Shown here: one piece after another, positions 36,475-44,423 of the stretch
Numbering within the stretch: the first letter of the stretch is position 1
Layout: each line of letters starts with the position of its first letter
Assembly (NCBI GenBank): GCA_010672825.2
Contig: JAAHFU020000002.1
Coordinates: 1,748,001-1,812,000 of the forward strand
Origin: Leptolyngbya sp. SIO1E4
Lineage (GTDB): Bacteria > Cyanobacteriota > Cyanobacteriia > Phormidesmidales > Phormidesmidaceae
Direction of reading: 5' to 3'
Length of the DNA: 64,000 bases
The notes under the pieces: generated by a model
Seen by the model: the letters and a program-made list of their open reading frames with translations, nothing else
Told to the model about the DNA's origin: nothing
Databases searched by the model: none
Made by a program: the position numbers and the translations under genes

Positions 36475-37546
36475 TACCCCTGACAATTTGCGGTTATTGT
36501 CGGCCATTCTTACCCAGCAAAACTATGAAGTGCGCAAAGCTTTAAACAGTACACGCGCGATCGCTTCGGTCAAAGCCGATGCCCCCGATCTCATTTTGCT
36601 CGACATCAAAATGCCGGAAATGAACGGCTATGAAGTCTGTACAGCCCTGCAGCGAGATCCGGAGACCCAAGAAATTCCCATCATTTTCATCAGTGCTCTA
36701 GATGATGCTTTAGATAAAGTCAGGGCTTTCTCTGTGGGCGGCGCCGATTACATTACTAAGCCCTTTCAAGAAGCAGAGGTCTTAGCTCGCATTGAGCATC
36801 AGCTCCATATTCGGGAGCTTCAGAGTCAGCTGAAGGCACAAAATGAAGAATTGGCTCGGTCGAATCGAGAGCTTGAGCAATTCGCCCATATCGTTTCCCA
36901 TGATCTACAGCAGCCACTGCAAAGCATCATTGGTTATGCCAGAATTATTGCCCTGCAAAGCTCAGAGCTATTAGACGCCACGGGTAATACCTATTTAGGA
37001 AACATTCTAGAGGCAGGCAATCGGATGCAGCGGCTGATCACAGATTTGCTGAGCTATGCTCAAATCGGAAAAGACAGTGAAGCCTTCTCTCGGGTGGATT
37101 GCAACCAGGTGCTGGCCCAAGCCTTAAGTAATCTTGATTCGGCCCTCAAGGAAAGTCATGCTGATCTGAACTATCCTGATTTGCCGACCCTTTTGGGTAA
37201 TGAAACCCAGCTAATACAGCTATTTCAAAATCTCATCGGCAACGCCATCAAGTTCTCTTGTCCTGAGATTCCTCCCCAAATTACCATCGCCCTCTCGCAA
37301 CCCGACGAGGCGTATTGGCTATTCGAAATCCATGACAATGGCATTGGCATCCCCCCCGACAGCCTCAAACAAATCTTCAAAAGCTTTCAAAGGCTTAACT
37401 CTCCTGAGCAGTATCCGGGTACCGGTATTGGGCTTGCAACCTGCCAAAAAATTGTCAAGAACCATGGTGGAGAGATTTGGGCCGAGTCTCAACAAAATGT
37501 GGGCACTTCCTTCTACTTCAAATTGCCGACTCAAGATCTGTCATGA
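36422..37546 (+). CDS. Receiver-histidine kinase (REC-HisKA-HATPase)
   Basis: The 375-residue protein starts at the ATG at 36422, with GGAG 10-15 bp upstream, inside the end of the previous gene. Residues 8-125 are a receiver with D61 (LILLDIKMPEMNGYE) and YITKPF. A short coiled coil leads to a HisKA of the phytochrome-kinase type, SHDLQQPLQSIIGYA with H160, then HATPase_c (HDNGIGIPPD, GTGIGLATCQKIV). It has no sensor domain, so its kinase is likely switched by phosphorylation of its own receiver, making it a relay node downstream of the neighbouring kinases. Confidence 0.93.
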   Translation: MKYSLKNQPKKEILVVDDTPDNLRLLSAILTQQNYEVRKALNSTRAIASVKADAPDLILLDIKMPEMNGYEVCTALQRDPETQEIPIIFISALDDALDKVRAFSVGGADYITKPFQEAEVLARIEHQLHIRELQSQLKAQNEELARSNRELEQFAHIVSHDLQQPLQSIIGYARIIALQSSELLDATGNTYLGNILEAGNRMQRLITDLLSYAQIGKDSEAFSRVDCNQVLAQALSNLDSALKESHADLNYPDLPTLLGNETQLIQLFQNLIGNAIKFSCPEIPPQITIALSQPDEAYWLFEIHDNGIGIPPDSLKQIFKSFQRLNSPEQYPGTGIGLATCQKIVKNHGGEIWAESQQNVGTSFYFKLPTQDLS

Positions 37547-37580
37547 GCGATATGGCGGTTTATAGCGGTTTGCATGGAGA

Positions 37581-37676
37581 TATAGCGGTATGCAAGCTAA
37601 TCAAGCACACCCTAGCTCCCAAACCCTAGACCCTGTCTTGACCCAGATGTACTGGACTCAACTGAACAAGGCTATA
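37581..37676 (+). repeat. Dispersed 96-bp G4 repeat, copy B
   Basis: Begins TATAGCGGTATGCA and ends GAACAAGGCTATA, giving short imperfect terminal inverted repeats (TATAGC). The minus-strand G-quadruplex motif spans 37610-37633. Part of the left end (ATAGCGGTTTGCA) is duplicated just upstream at 37562-37574. Confidence 0.8.
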
Positions 37677-37725
37677 AAGTGAGATCTTAAGGCAGCAAGC
37701 TTTTCAATAGCTTGAAGCTGAAGCG

Positions 37726-38610
37726 CTATGTATAACAGCCTGAAATCATCCCCCCCAATAGGATGAAGCCCAGCAGCACATTTTGCTTAAAGATTTGACC
37801 ATAGAGAGTCGGGGGCGCATTGTACAAACTCAGCAGATAGCTCTGGCGACTCCATACCCCACCGGCAATGACAAGGGTTATCCAAAATGGCCAACCGAGG
37901 GCCATTACTATCCCTAACATCGCCAACAGCATCGCCGTCCCGAAGAAGAAAACCGCCACCGCTACAGGCGTCCGTCTACCAAAGAAGCGAGCACTGGAGT
38001 TCACGCCCAGGCGAGCATCAAATTCGCGATCAGGAATGGCGTAAACCGTGTCGAAGCCCAGAGTCCACAGTACAACCGCCCCCCATAATAGCCAGGTAGC
38101 GGGTTCCAGCGAGCCCGCGATCGCACTCCAGGGAATCAGCACCGCGAACCCCCAGGCGATCGCTAACACTAGCTGCGGTACCGGAAACGCTCGCTTGGCC
38201 AGCGGATACAGCACAATCACCGGCACTGCTGCGACACACAGCCAGAAACTCAAGCGATTGAGATAGAAGGTAAGGCCATAGGCACATAGAAAAGCGATGA
38301 ACGCAAGGGCGATCGCGATCCGCACCGACAAGACTTTTGACGCCAAGGGCCGCGTGCGCGTGCGCTGCACCTGGGGGTCAATATCGCGATCCCACAAATC
38401 GTTGACAATGCAGCCTGCGGCGCTGGTCACAACACTCCCCACAATCACCACGGCCAGCAATCCTATCGGAGGCGTTCCCTGGGCTGCCAGAAACAGCGAC
38501 CAGAGGGCTGGAATCATCAAAATCAGGCGTCCAGTCGGCTTATCCCAGCGCATTAGCCGCAGCACGGCTTTCAAAGTGGGCTCAGGTCTAATCAGGGGAG
38601 GCGTTTCCAT
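37726..38610 (-). CDS. ubiA: 4-hydroxybenzoate polyprenyltransferase family protein
   Basis: The 294-residue membrane protein has about eight hydrophobic helices and both Asp-rich motifs of the UbiA family: NDLWDRDIDPQVQRTRTRPLAS near residue 72 and DTVYAIPDREFD near 197, which bind the prenyl diphosphate through magnesium. In cyanobacteria this enzyme prenylates 4-hydroxybenzoate in plastoquinone synthesis. Length and motifs are complete. It stands alone here, and the promoter lies in the region beyond 38610. Confidence 0.92.
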   Translation of the reverse strand: METPPLIRPEPTLKAVLRLMRWDKPTGRLILMIPALWSLFLAAQGTPPIGLLAVVIVGSVVTSAAGCIVNDLWDRDIDPQVQRTRTRPLASKVLSVRIAIALAFIAFLCAYGLTFYLNRLSFWLCVAAVPVIVLYPLAKRAFPVPQLVLAIAWGFAVLIPWSAIAGSLEPATWLLWGAVVLWTLGFDTVYAIPDREFDARLGVNSSARFFGRRTPVAVAVFFFGTAMLLAMLGIVMALGWPFWITLVIAGGVWSRQSYLLSLYNAPPTLYGQIFKQNVLLGFILLGGMISGCYT

Positions 38611-39204
38611 AGTCTAGTCAAAGCAGTTCTGGCAACGTAACCCATCGAAAAAAGCACCCATAAGATAGAGGCAGATTGCGCTGATAGCGATGGGCCTAGA
38701 CTAAAAAGCGCTGGGCAAACCCTGCCTGTAGGAAGGATGAATTTTTTGATTGGCATACTCTTAACCAGCATAGCCCTGTTGGGGAAGGTCGCTAATTCCG
38801 GAAAATATTGCAATCCACCAAAAAGAAGCTGAAAGATATCTGTCAGCGGACATATATCCCCTGACGGCAATGCTCGCTGTTCAACAGCTCTGCCAGGCCT
38901 ATCCCCGACGATGCCTAATCGCCAGTGCTTCAAAGTCCCGTACGCTCTAAATAGACTGCTTGCACGGGCTAGAGAAGGCCCCTGGTGTGATCTCCCCAGC
39001 CTGAGAAAAGACATACTTGAAAGCTGACTGAACCCGTGAAACCGCCAAAGAAAGTCCCCAAAAGCAGGTCTAAAGAACTCTCCAGAAGTGATGCAAGGGG
39101 TTTGACGAAGGGAACGATCTTTCGACACAGTTCTTGTCAGGAACCTTTACGGGCGATGAAGATGACATTTTTTCTAGAGAGAATAGAAGACATTTCTCGA
39201 TATT
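38611..39204. other. Intergenic region, about 590 bp
   Basis: Reading frames on both strands here have no recognisable protein character. I see no repeat family or RNA gene. It holds the divergent promoters of ubiA and the NAD operon. Confidence 0.45.
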
Positions 39205-39223
39205 TATGGTTAAAATAACCATA
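39205..39223. promoter_or_regulatory. Palindromic operator before pncB, candidate NrtR site
   Basis: TATGGTTA, spacer AAA, TAACCATA is a perfect 8-bp inverted repeat 20 bp before the pncB start. NrtR-family repressors bind palindromes in front of NAD synthesis genes, and an NrtR-like gene lies in this operon. Binding is inferred. Confidence 0.6.
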
Positions 39224-39242
39224 AGTCACATAAGAATCTTCT

Positions 39243-40604
39243 ATGTCTATCGCGCCTCTACTCGTGACGCCAGATAATTACAGTCTGCTTACAGATCTGT
39301 ACCAACTCACCATGACGGCCTGTTATGTCGGGGAAGGGTTAGATCAACGCCAGGCTAGTTTTGAGCTGTTTGCCCGGCGTTTACCGGAAAATTTTGGCTA
39401 TCTAATTGCGATGGGGCTGACCCAGGCGCTTGAGTATTTGCAACACTTTCACATCAGCGATCGCCACCTCTCAGCGCTCCAAGAAACCGGAATTTTTGAA
39501 CACGCCCCCTCTGCTTTCTGGGACACTTTGCGCGATGCTCGCTTCACGGGGGATGTGTGGGCAGTGCCAGAAGGAACCGCGATCTTTGCCGATGAACCCC
39601 TCCTGCGCATCGAAGCGCCGCTATGGCAAGCCCAAGTTGTTGAGACCTATCTGCTCAACACGTTGAATTATCAGACCTTGATTGCTACCCGAGCCGCGCG
39701 CCTGCGGGATATCGCAGGCCCAAATGCCAAACTCCTGGAATTTGGCACCCGTCGCGCCTTTAGCCCTCAAGGCGCGGTGTGGGCAGCACGGGCGGCGTTA
39801 GCTGGGGGGCTCGATGCCACCTCGAATGTCTGGGCGGCTCTGCAGTTGGGGCAAAAACCTGTGGGCACAATGGCCCATGCTTTAGTGATGGCGATCGCCG
39901 CCACCGCAGGTGATGAAACCGAAGCGTTTGCGGCGTTTCACCGTTATTTTCCCGGGGCACCGTTACTGATCGATACCTATGACACCCTCGCGGCGGCCCA
40001 AAAATTAGCCCAGCAGCAACAGCAGGGGCAAGCGGCCCTGGCTGGTGTGCGGTTAGACTCAGGAGACCTGGTTGCTTTATCAAAACAGGTGCGAGAATTC
40101 TTGCCCCATGTGCCTATTTTGGCCAGTGGGGATTTAGATGAATATGAGATTTGGCGCCTGCAGCAGGCCGGAGCCTGCATCGATGGTTACGGACTGGGCA
40201 CCCGTTTAGTGACAGGATCACCCGTAAATGGGGTTTATAAGCTGGTTGAGATTGAGGGCATGCCAGTCATGAAAGAATCGACCAGCAAGGTCACCTATCC
40301 AGGGCGCAAGCAAATTTTTCGCCAGTATGAAGACACCCTCATTGTCCAAGATTCGTTAGGCTTAGCCTCTGAAACGCACAATGGGGGTATGCGTCCTCTG
40401 CTTAACCCGGTCATGTATCAGGGGAAGCTGAGGGTTCCCCTAGAGTCCCTAAACGAGATTGCCCACCGTACCACTAAATCCGTTGCTGCTTTGCCGAAAG
40501 CTGTGCGGGCTGTCATTGCCCCGAGCCCGTTGCCTGTCGCGTTAACGCCAAGCCTGACTGAGTTAACTCAAGCAACTCGTCATCGTTCCGTTCCTGCTGT
40601 TTAG
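39243..40604 (+). CDS. pncB: Nicotinate phosphoribosyltransferase
   Basis: The enzyme joins nicotinate to phosphoribosyl diphosphate to give nicotinate mononucleotide in NAD salvage. The 453-residue protein starts with the family opening LLTDLYQLTMTACY and contains ASFELFARRLPENFGYLIAMG, the substrate-site stretch LLEFGTRRAFSPQGA, and GVRLDSGDLV with the catalytic region. The last 40 residues are a Pro/Thr-rich tail. It leads the cluster pncB-nadD-nrtR-nadE and follows the palindrome at 39205-39223. The next gene's frame begins directly at its stop codon. Confidence 0.95.
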   Translation: MSIAPLLVTPDNYSLLTDLYQLTMTACYVGEGLDQRQASFELFARRLPENFGYLIAMGLTQALEYLQHFHISDRHLSALQETGIFEHAPSAFWDTLRDARFTGDVWAVPEGTAIFADEPLLRIEAPLWQAQVVETYLLNTLNYQTLIATRAARLRDIAGPNAKLLEFGTRRAFSPQGAVWAARAALAGGLDATSNVWAALQLGQKPVGTMAHALVMAIAATAGDETEAFAAFHRYFPGAPLLIDTYDTLAAAQKLAQQQQQGQAALAGVRLDSGDLVALSKQVREFLPHVPILASGDLDEYEIWRLQQAGACIDGYGLGTRLVTGSPVNGVYKLVEIEGMPVMKESTSKVTYPGRKQIFRQYEDTLIVQDSLGLASETHNGGMRPLLNPVMYQGKLRVPLESLNEIAHRTTKSVAALPKAVRAVIAPSPLPVALTPSLTELTQATRHRSVPAV

Positions 40605-40682
40605 ATGATTTCTGAGAAAAGCCTCTGCTTGTTGGGGCTGGTGGAGTTCGTTAGCTCATTTATGGATATATTTCAGCAACCC

Positions 40683-41282
40683 ATGCGTATTGCTCTATTC
40701 GGAACTAGTGCAGACCCGCCTCATCGGGGCCATTGTGAGATTTTGCGATGGTTGGCAACCCAGTTTAATCAGGTTGCTGTTTGGGCCTCAGATAATCCCT
40801 TTAAGGCGCATCAGAGTCCCCTGGGAGATCGCGCTGCCATGTTACGTCTGATGATCCGCGATATTCCTGCTGTGGAAGGACGCATCGCCCTCCACGAAGA
40901 ATTTAGCCATTCTCGTTCGTTGATCAGCGTGGAGCGAGCACGGGATCGCTGGCCTGAGGCAGAATTGACCTTAGTTGTCGGTTCAGACTTGGTTCGTCAA
41001 TTGCCTCGTTGGTACAAAGCTGGGGAACTTTTTCAACAGGTGCGTATTTTGGTTGTACCCCGTCCCGGCTATGACCTATCAGACCATGATTTGATGGAAG
41101 TACGGCAGCAGGGAGGTGACATTACGGTCGCAAACATTCCCGAAACGTTCGACGTCTCGTCGACGTATTACCGTCAGACCGATGATCCCAAAGCCTTGCC
41201 CACTGCGGTCAAAGCCTATATTGATAAAAAAAATTTATATCCATGCCCGGAAAGCTCCAAAGAAAAACTGCCGATCCATTAG
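40683..41282 (+). CDS. nadD: Nicotinate-nucleotide adenylyltransferase
   Basis: NadD adenylates nicotinate mononucleotide to deamido-NAD. The family start motif MRIALFGTSADPPHRGHC, with the nucleotide-binding HxGH (HRGH), begins at the ATG at 40683, which I choose. In-frame ATGs at 40605 and 40662 add 26 or 7 residues with no conserved content. A C-terminal DVSSTYYRQ motif fits the ISSTxIR-type signature in altered form. The end overlaps the nrtR start by 40 bp, so translation is probably coupled. Confidence 0.88.
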   Translation: MRIALFGTSADPPHRGHCEILRWLATQFNQVAVWASDNPFKAHQSPLGDRAAMLRLMIRDIPAVEGRIALHEEFSHSRSLISVERARDRWPEAELTLVVGSDLVRQLPRWYKAGELFQQVRILVVPRPGYDLSDHDLMEVRQQGGDITVANIPETFDVSSTYYRQTDDPKALPTAVKAYIDKKNLYPCPESSKEKLPIH

Positions 41283-41989
41283 AAGAAGTCTGCTTGGCAG
41301 ACTTTAAGGTCGGGGTCGATAACGTCATCTTCTCAGTGGATACTGACCAAAACCGATTACTGGTACTAGTCGTCATGCGTCATGAAGATCCCTTTTTAGG
41401 CTCCTGGAGCCTGCCGGGGACCCTGGTACGCCAGGGAGAATCTTTAGAAGATGCCGCTGATCGTGTGCTCTCCGAAAAAATTCGAGTCAACAACCTTTAC
41501 CTAGAACAGCTTTATACCTTTGGTGGCCCAAACCGCGATCCCCGTGAATCTAAAGATTCCTTTGGGATGCGCTATTTATCAGTGAGCTACTTTGCCCTCG
41601 TCCGCTTTGTGGAAGCTGAATTAATTGCCGATGGCGTCAGCGGCATTGCCTGGTATCCCTTGAATCGGGTCCCTCAACTTGCCTTCGACCATACTGAAAT
41701 TCTGGCCTATGGTTACCAACGACTCAAAAACAAACTGGAGTACAGCCCGATCGCGTTTGAAGTATTGCCCGAAATGTTCACCCTGGGAGATGTGTATCAG
41801 CTCTATGTGACAGTATTGGGGGAAGGGTTTTCGGACTATTCCAACTTTCGGGCACGGCTGCTAAAACTGGGGTTTCTGCAAGATACTGGCGATAAAACTT
41901 CTCGGGGAGCGGGTCGCCCCGCCAGTCTTTATCGCTTCGATGCCGAGGCGTTTGAACCCCTTAAAGATAGGCCCATGGTTTTTATATAG
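41243..41989 (+). CDS. nrtR: NrtR-type Nudix-related transcriptional regulator of NAD metabolism
   Basis: The 248-residue protein has an N-terminal Nudix fold (25-155) and a C-terminal winged-helix domain (165-245, MFTLGDVYQLYVTVLGEGFSDYSNFRARLLKLGFL). The Nudix box is degenerate: in AADRVLSEKI two of the catalytic glutamates are replaced by Val and Lys, and the GX5E spacing is off by one. This fits NrtR proteins, which sense ADP-ribose-type ligands and repress NAD genes. Position between nadD and nadE supports the call. The palindrome at 39205 is the likely operator. Confidence 0.88.
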   Translation: MPGKLQRKTADPLEEVCLADFKVGVDNVIFSVDTDQNRLLVLVVMRHEDPFLGSWSLPGTLVRQGESLEDAADRVLSEKIRVNNLYLEQLYTFGGPNRDPRESKDSFGMRYLSVSYFALVRFVEAELIADGVSGIAWYPLNRVPQLAFDHTEILAYGYQRLKNKLEYSPIAFEVLPEMFTLGDVYQLYVTVLGEGFSDYSNFRARLLKLGFLQDTGDKTSRGAGRPASLYRFDAEAFEPLKDRPMVFI

Positions 41990-42016
41990 AGGCAGTAGAA
42001 GACAGCAGGCGTAAGG

Positions 42017-42060
42017 CAAAGGCCAGAAGGCAGAAGGCAGAAGGCAGAAGGCAGAAGGCG
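42017..42060 (+). repeat. GCAGAAG short tandem repeat
   Basis: About five copies of a 7-bp unit (GCAGAAG) lie between nrtR and nadE. Related arrays occur near 3631, 43997 (AGTCAGA form) and 54724. Such heptamer arrays are common in intergenic DNA of filamentous cyanobacteria. Confidence 0.85.
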
Positions 42061-42211
42061 TTATTGGTTTGCTAGATCGGTTTGCATTTGAATAAAGCCC
42101 ATCTCTAGACCTGTTGTGATTAAGCTGTACTGGGCTCCATTGGGCAAGGCGATAGTGGTAGATCTCGATTCGCTCAACATTCCTTAACCCATCACAATCT
42201 ATTAACTCAGT

Positions 42212-43987
42212 ATGAACATCGCGATCGCACAGCTCAACCCGACCATTGGTGACATCGTTGGCAATGCTCAACAGATCTTAGCGGCGGCTAAAGCGGCTCA
42301 TGCACAAGGGGCACGGCTGCTACTAACGCCAGAACTCTCGCTGTGCGGCTATCCACCCCGAGATCTGGTGCTGCGGCCTAGCTTTGTAACGCTCATGCAG
42401 CAAACCCTGCAGCGGATTGCTAAAGACTTACCGGCGGGTCTCACCGCTTTGGTGGGCACTGTCGAGCCGAACCCCCATGCTGGGATTGTCGGAGAAAAGC
42501 CCCTCTATAACAGCATGGCGTTGTTAGAAGCAGGGCAGGTTAAGGCAACGTTTCATAAGCGGCTGTTGCCCACCTACGATGTGTTTGACGACGACCGCTA
42601 CTTCGAATCGGGCACTGACCCCAACCACTTTGTCTGGGAGAGTTTTGAGGGAGAGGTAGTTCACATTGGCGTCACGATTTGCGAGGACCTTTGGAACGAT
42701 GAAGGCTTTTGGGGGCAGCGAGCTTATCCGGTGAATCCGACGGCTGAGCTGTTAGCCGCTGGGGTGGACTTGGTCGTCAACTTATCGGGGTCACCCTACA
42801 CCGTTGGCAAACAGCAGCTCCGTGAAAAGATGATTCGCCATGCGGTGCAGCAGCACAATTGCCCGATTGTGTATGTGAATCAGGTCGGGAGCAACGACAA
42901 TCTGATTTTTGATGGATGCAGCGTGTCTTTTAATCGTCAAGGAGACGTGGTCAGTCGGGCCAAGGGGTTTGAAACTGCGCTGCAGATGGTGACCTATGAT
43001 CCTCAACAAAAGGACTTACAAACGTCAGAGATAGCCCCCCTCATAACAGATGCGAATGCTGAGATGTGGTCGGCTCTGGTGCTTGGGGTGCAGGACTACG
43101 CTCGTAAATGTGGCTTCAGCAAGGCAGTTATTGGCCTCAGTGGAGGGGTCGATTCTGCGTTGGTGGCCGCGATCGCCACGGCTGCTCTGGGGGCAGAAAA
43201 TGTTCTAGGCGTTCTGATGCCCTCTCCTTACAGTTCTGACCACTCCATCTGCGATGCCGAAGCCCTGGTGCAAAATCTAGGTATTCACCAAGAGAAACTC
43301 CCCATTGGCGGTCTGATGGCAGCCTATGACCAAACCCTAGAGACGCTCTTTGCAGACACTGAGTTTGGGGTGGCTGAAGAAAATATCCAGTCTCGGATTC
43401 GGGGCAACTTGCTGATGGCGATCGCGAATAAATTTGGCCATCTGCTGCTCTCCACCGGCAATAAATCGGAAATGGCGGTCGGTTATTGCACCCTCTATGG
43501 GGACATGAACGGGGGGCTCGCAGTCATTGCAGACGTACCCAAAACCCGTGTCTATCGTCTCTGTCACTGGCTCAATCAACATCCCCACGCAGTCCTGTCG
43601 CCATCGAGTGCCCACTTGCCAAGGACAGTCATTCCCAGCAACATTCTCACGAAACCCCCTAGTGCTGAGCTTAAGCCAGGGCAGATTGATCAAGATTCTC
43701 TGCCCAGCTATGACGTTTTGGATGATATTTTGGAGCGCTTGGTGCAGCGCCATGAGGCTGTCCACGATATTGTGGCTGCTGGCCACGATCTGCAAGTAGT
43801 CGAGAAGGTAATTCGGCTGATGTCTCGGGCTGAATTTAAGCGTCGCCAAGCCCCCCCCGTTCTCAAGGTGACCGATCGCGCCTTTGGTACAGAGTGGCGT
43901 ATGCCGATCGCGAGTCGCTGGTGTCTTAACTTTGCAACCAGCGAGAACTCAAAGTCTGTCGTTGCTCCAGCAACGTCTAGTAGGTGA
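42212..43987 (+). CDS. nadE: Glutamine-dependent NAD+ synthetase
   Basis: The enzyme amidates deamido-NAD using glutamine-derived ammonia and ATP. Residues 1-270 form a nitrilase-type glutaminase domain with catalytic glutamate in TPELSLCGY, lysine in FHKRLLPTYDVFDD and cysteine in GVTICEDLWND. The synthetase domain (about 285-560) has the ATP loop VIGLSGGVDSALVAAIA and STGNKSEMAVGYCTLYGDMNGG. The family end, KVTDRAFGTEWRMPIA, is followed by about 25 extra residues with little conserved character. It closes the NAD cluster, starting 222 bp after nrtR, and may have its own promoter. Confidence 0.95.
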   Translation: MNIAIAQLNPTIGDIVGNAQQILAAAKAAHAQGARLLLTPELSLCGYPPRDLVLRPSFVTLMQQTLQRIAKDLPAGLTALVGTVEPNPHAGIVGEKPLYNSMALLEAGQVKATFHKRLLPTYDVFDDDRYFESGTDPNHFVWESFEGEVVHIGVTICEDLWNDEGFWGQRAYPVNPTAELLAAGVDLVVNLSGSPYTVGKQQLREKMIRHAVQQHNCPIVYVNQVGSNDNLIFDGCSVSFNRQGDVVSRAKGFETALQMVTYDPQQKDLQTSEIAPLITDANAEMWSALVLGVQDYARKCGFSKAVIGLSGGVDSALVAAIATAALGAENVLGVLMPSPYSSDHSICDAEALVQNLGIHQEKLPIGGLMAAYDQTLETLFADTEFGVAEENIQSRIRGNLLMAIANKFGHLLLSTGNKSEMAVGYCTLYGDMNGGLAVIADVPKTRVYRLCHWLNQHPHAVLSPSSAHLPRTVIPSNILTKPPSAELKPGQIDQDSLPSYDVLDDILERLVQRHEAVHDIVAAGHDLQVVEKVIRLMSRAEFKRRQAPPVLKVTDRAFGTEWRMPIASRWCLNFATSENSKSVVAPATSSR

Positions 43988-44016
43988 CACCGCAAAAGTC
44001 AGAAGTCAGAAGTCAG

Positions 44017-44086
44017 AAGCCAAACCCTTGCTGCATCAGGATTCCAGGAAATCCGATGGTTCTAACTAGCACTTCAGGTGCAATAA
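44017..44086 (-). repeat. Dispersed repeat family 2, copy 3
   Basis: The reverse complement matches the copies at 1242-1320 and 49707-49783 over about 70 bp, including CACCTGAAGTGCT and TCGGATTTCCTGGAATCCTG. Confidence 0.65.
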
Positions 44087-44223
44087 GAGCGGGGTTTTGA
44101 GCATCATTCATGCAAACCCGAACTTCATCTCGCCTGGAGTCCCCTTGCAGAATCGACAGTCTCGTCACAAATGGATAACTATTAATTGAGGTACCGGGCC
44201 TAACCACCTGCGATATGGGGAGC

Positions 44224-44325
44224 GATACAGGAAGCGATCAAACCGGATAAAGTACACCCTAGACCCCAAACCCGAGCCCCGGTCTTAATCAAGATGTCCT
44301 AGACTCAACTGAAAAAGGCGATAGG
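44224..44325 (+). repeat. Dispersed 96-bp G4 repeat, copy C
   Basis: Divergent at its left end (CGATACAGGAAGCG in place of TATAGCGG) but clear over the C-rich centre and the GACTCAACTGAAAAAGGC right end. The minus-strand G-quadruplex motif spans 44257-44280, with tracts GGGG, GGG, GGGG and GGG. Confidence 0.75.
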
Positions 44326-44423
44326 TTACTGTGGTCTACCTTAAGTAGCTAAGGTATTAGGGTCAACTACTCTGAAATGCAGCGCCTCTGAAATACAGCG
44401 CCTTGCTCTTTTATTACCCCAGC

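Larger units (their letters stand above)
43988..44423. other. Intergenic region with copies of both dispersed repeats
   Basis: It holds AGTCAGA tandem repeats (about 43997-44018), a minus-strand copy of repeat family 2 (44017-44086) and copy C of the G4 repeat (about 44224-44325). No gene is evident. Confidence 0.6.

Noticed and set aside
38592-39128. 178-residue minus-strand frame upstream of ubiA
   Set aside because: It overlaps the ubiA start, has low-complexity random composition and no family resemblance or ribosome-binding site.
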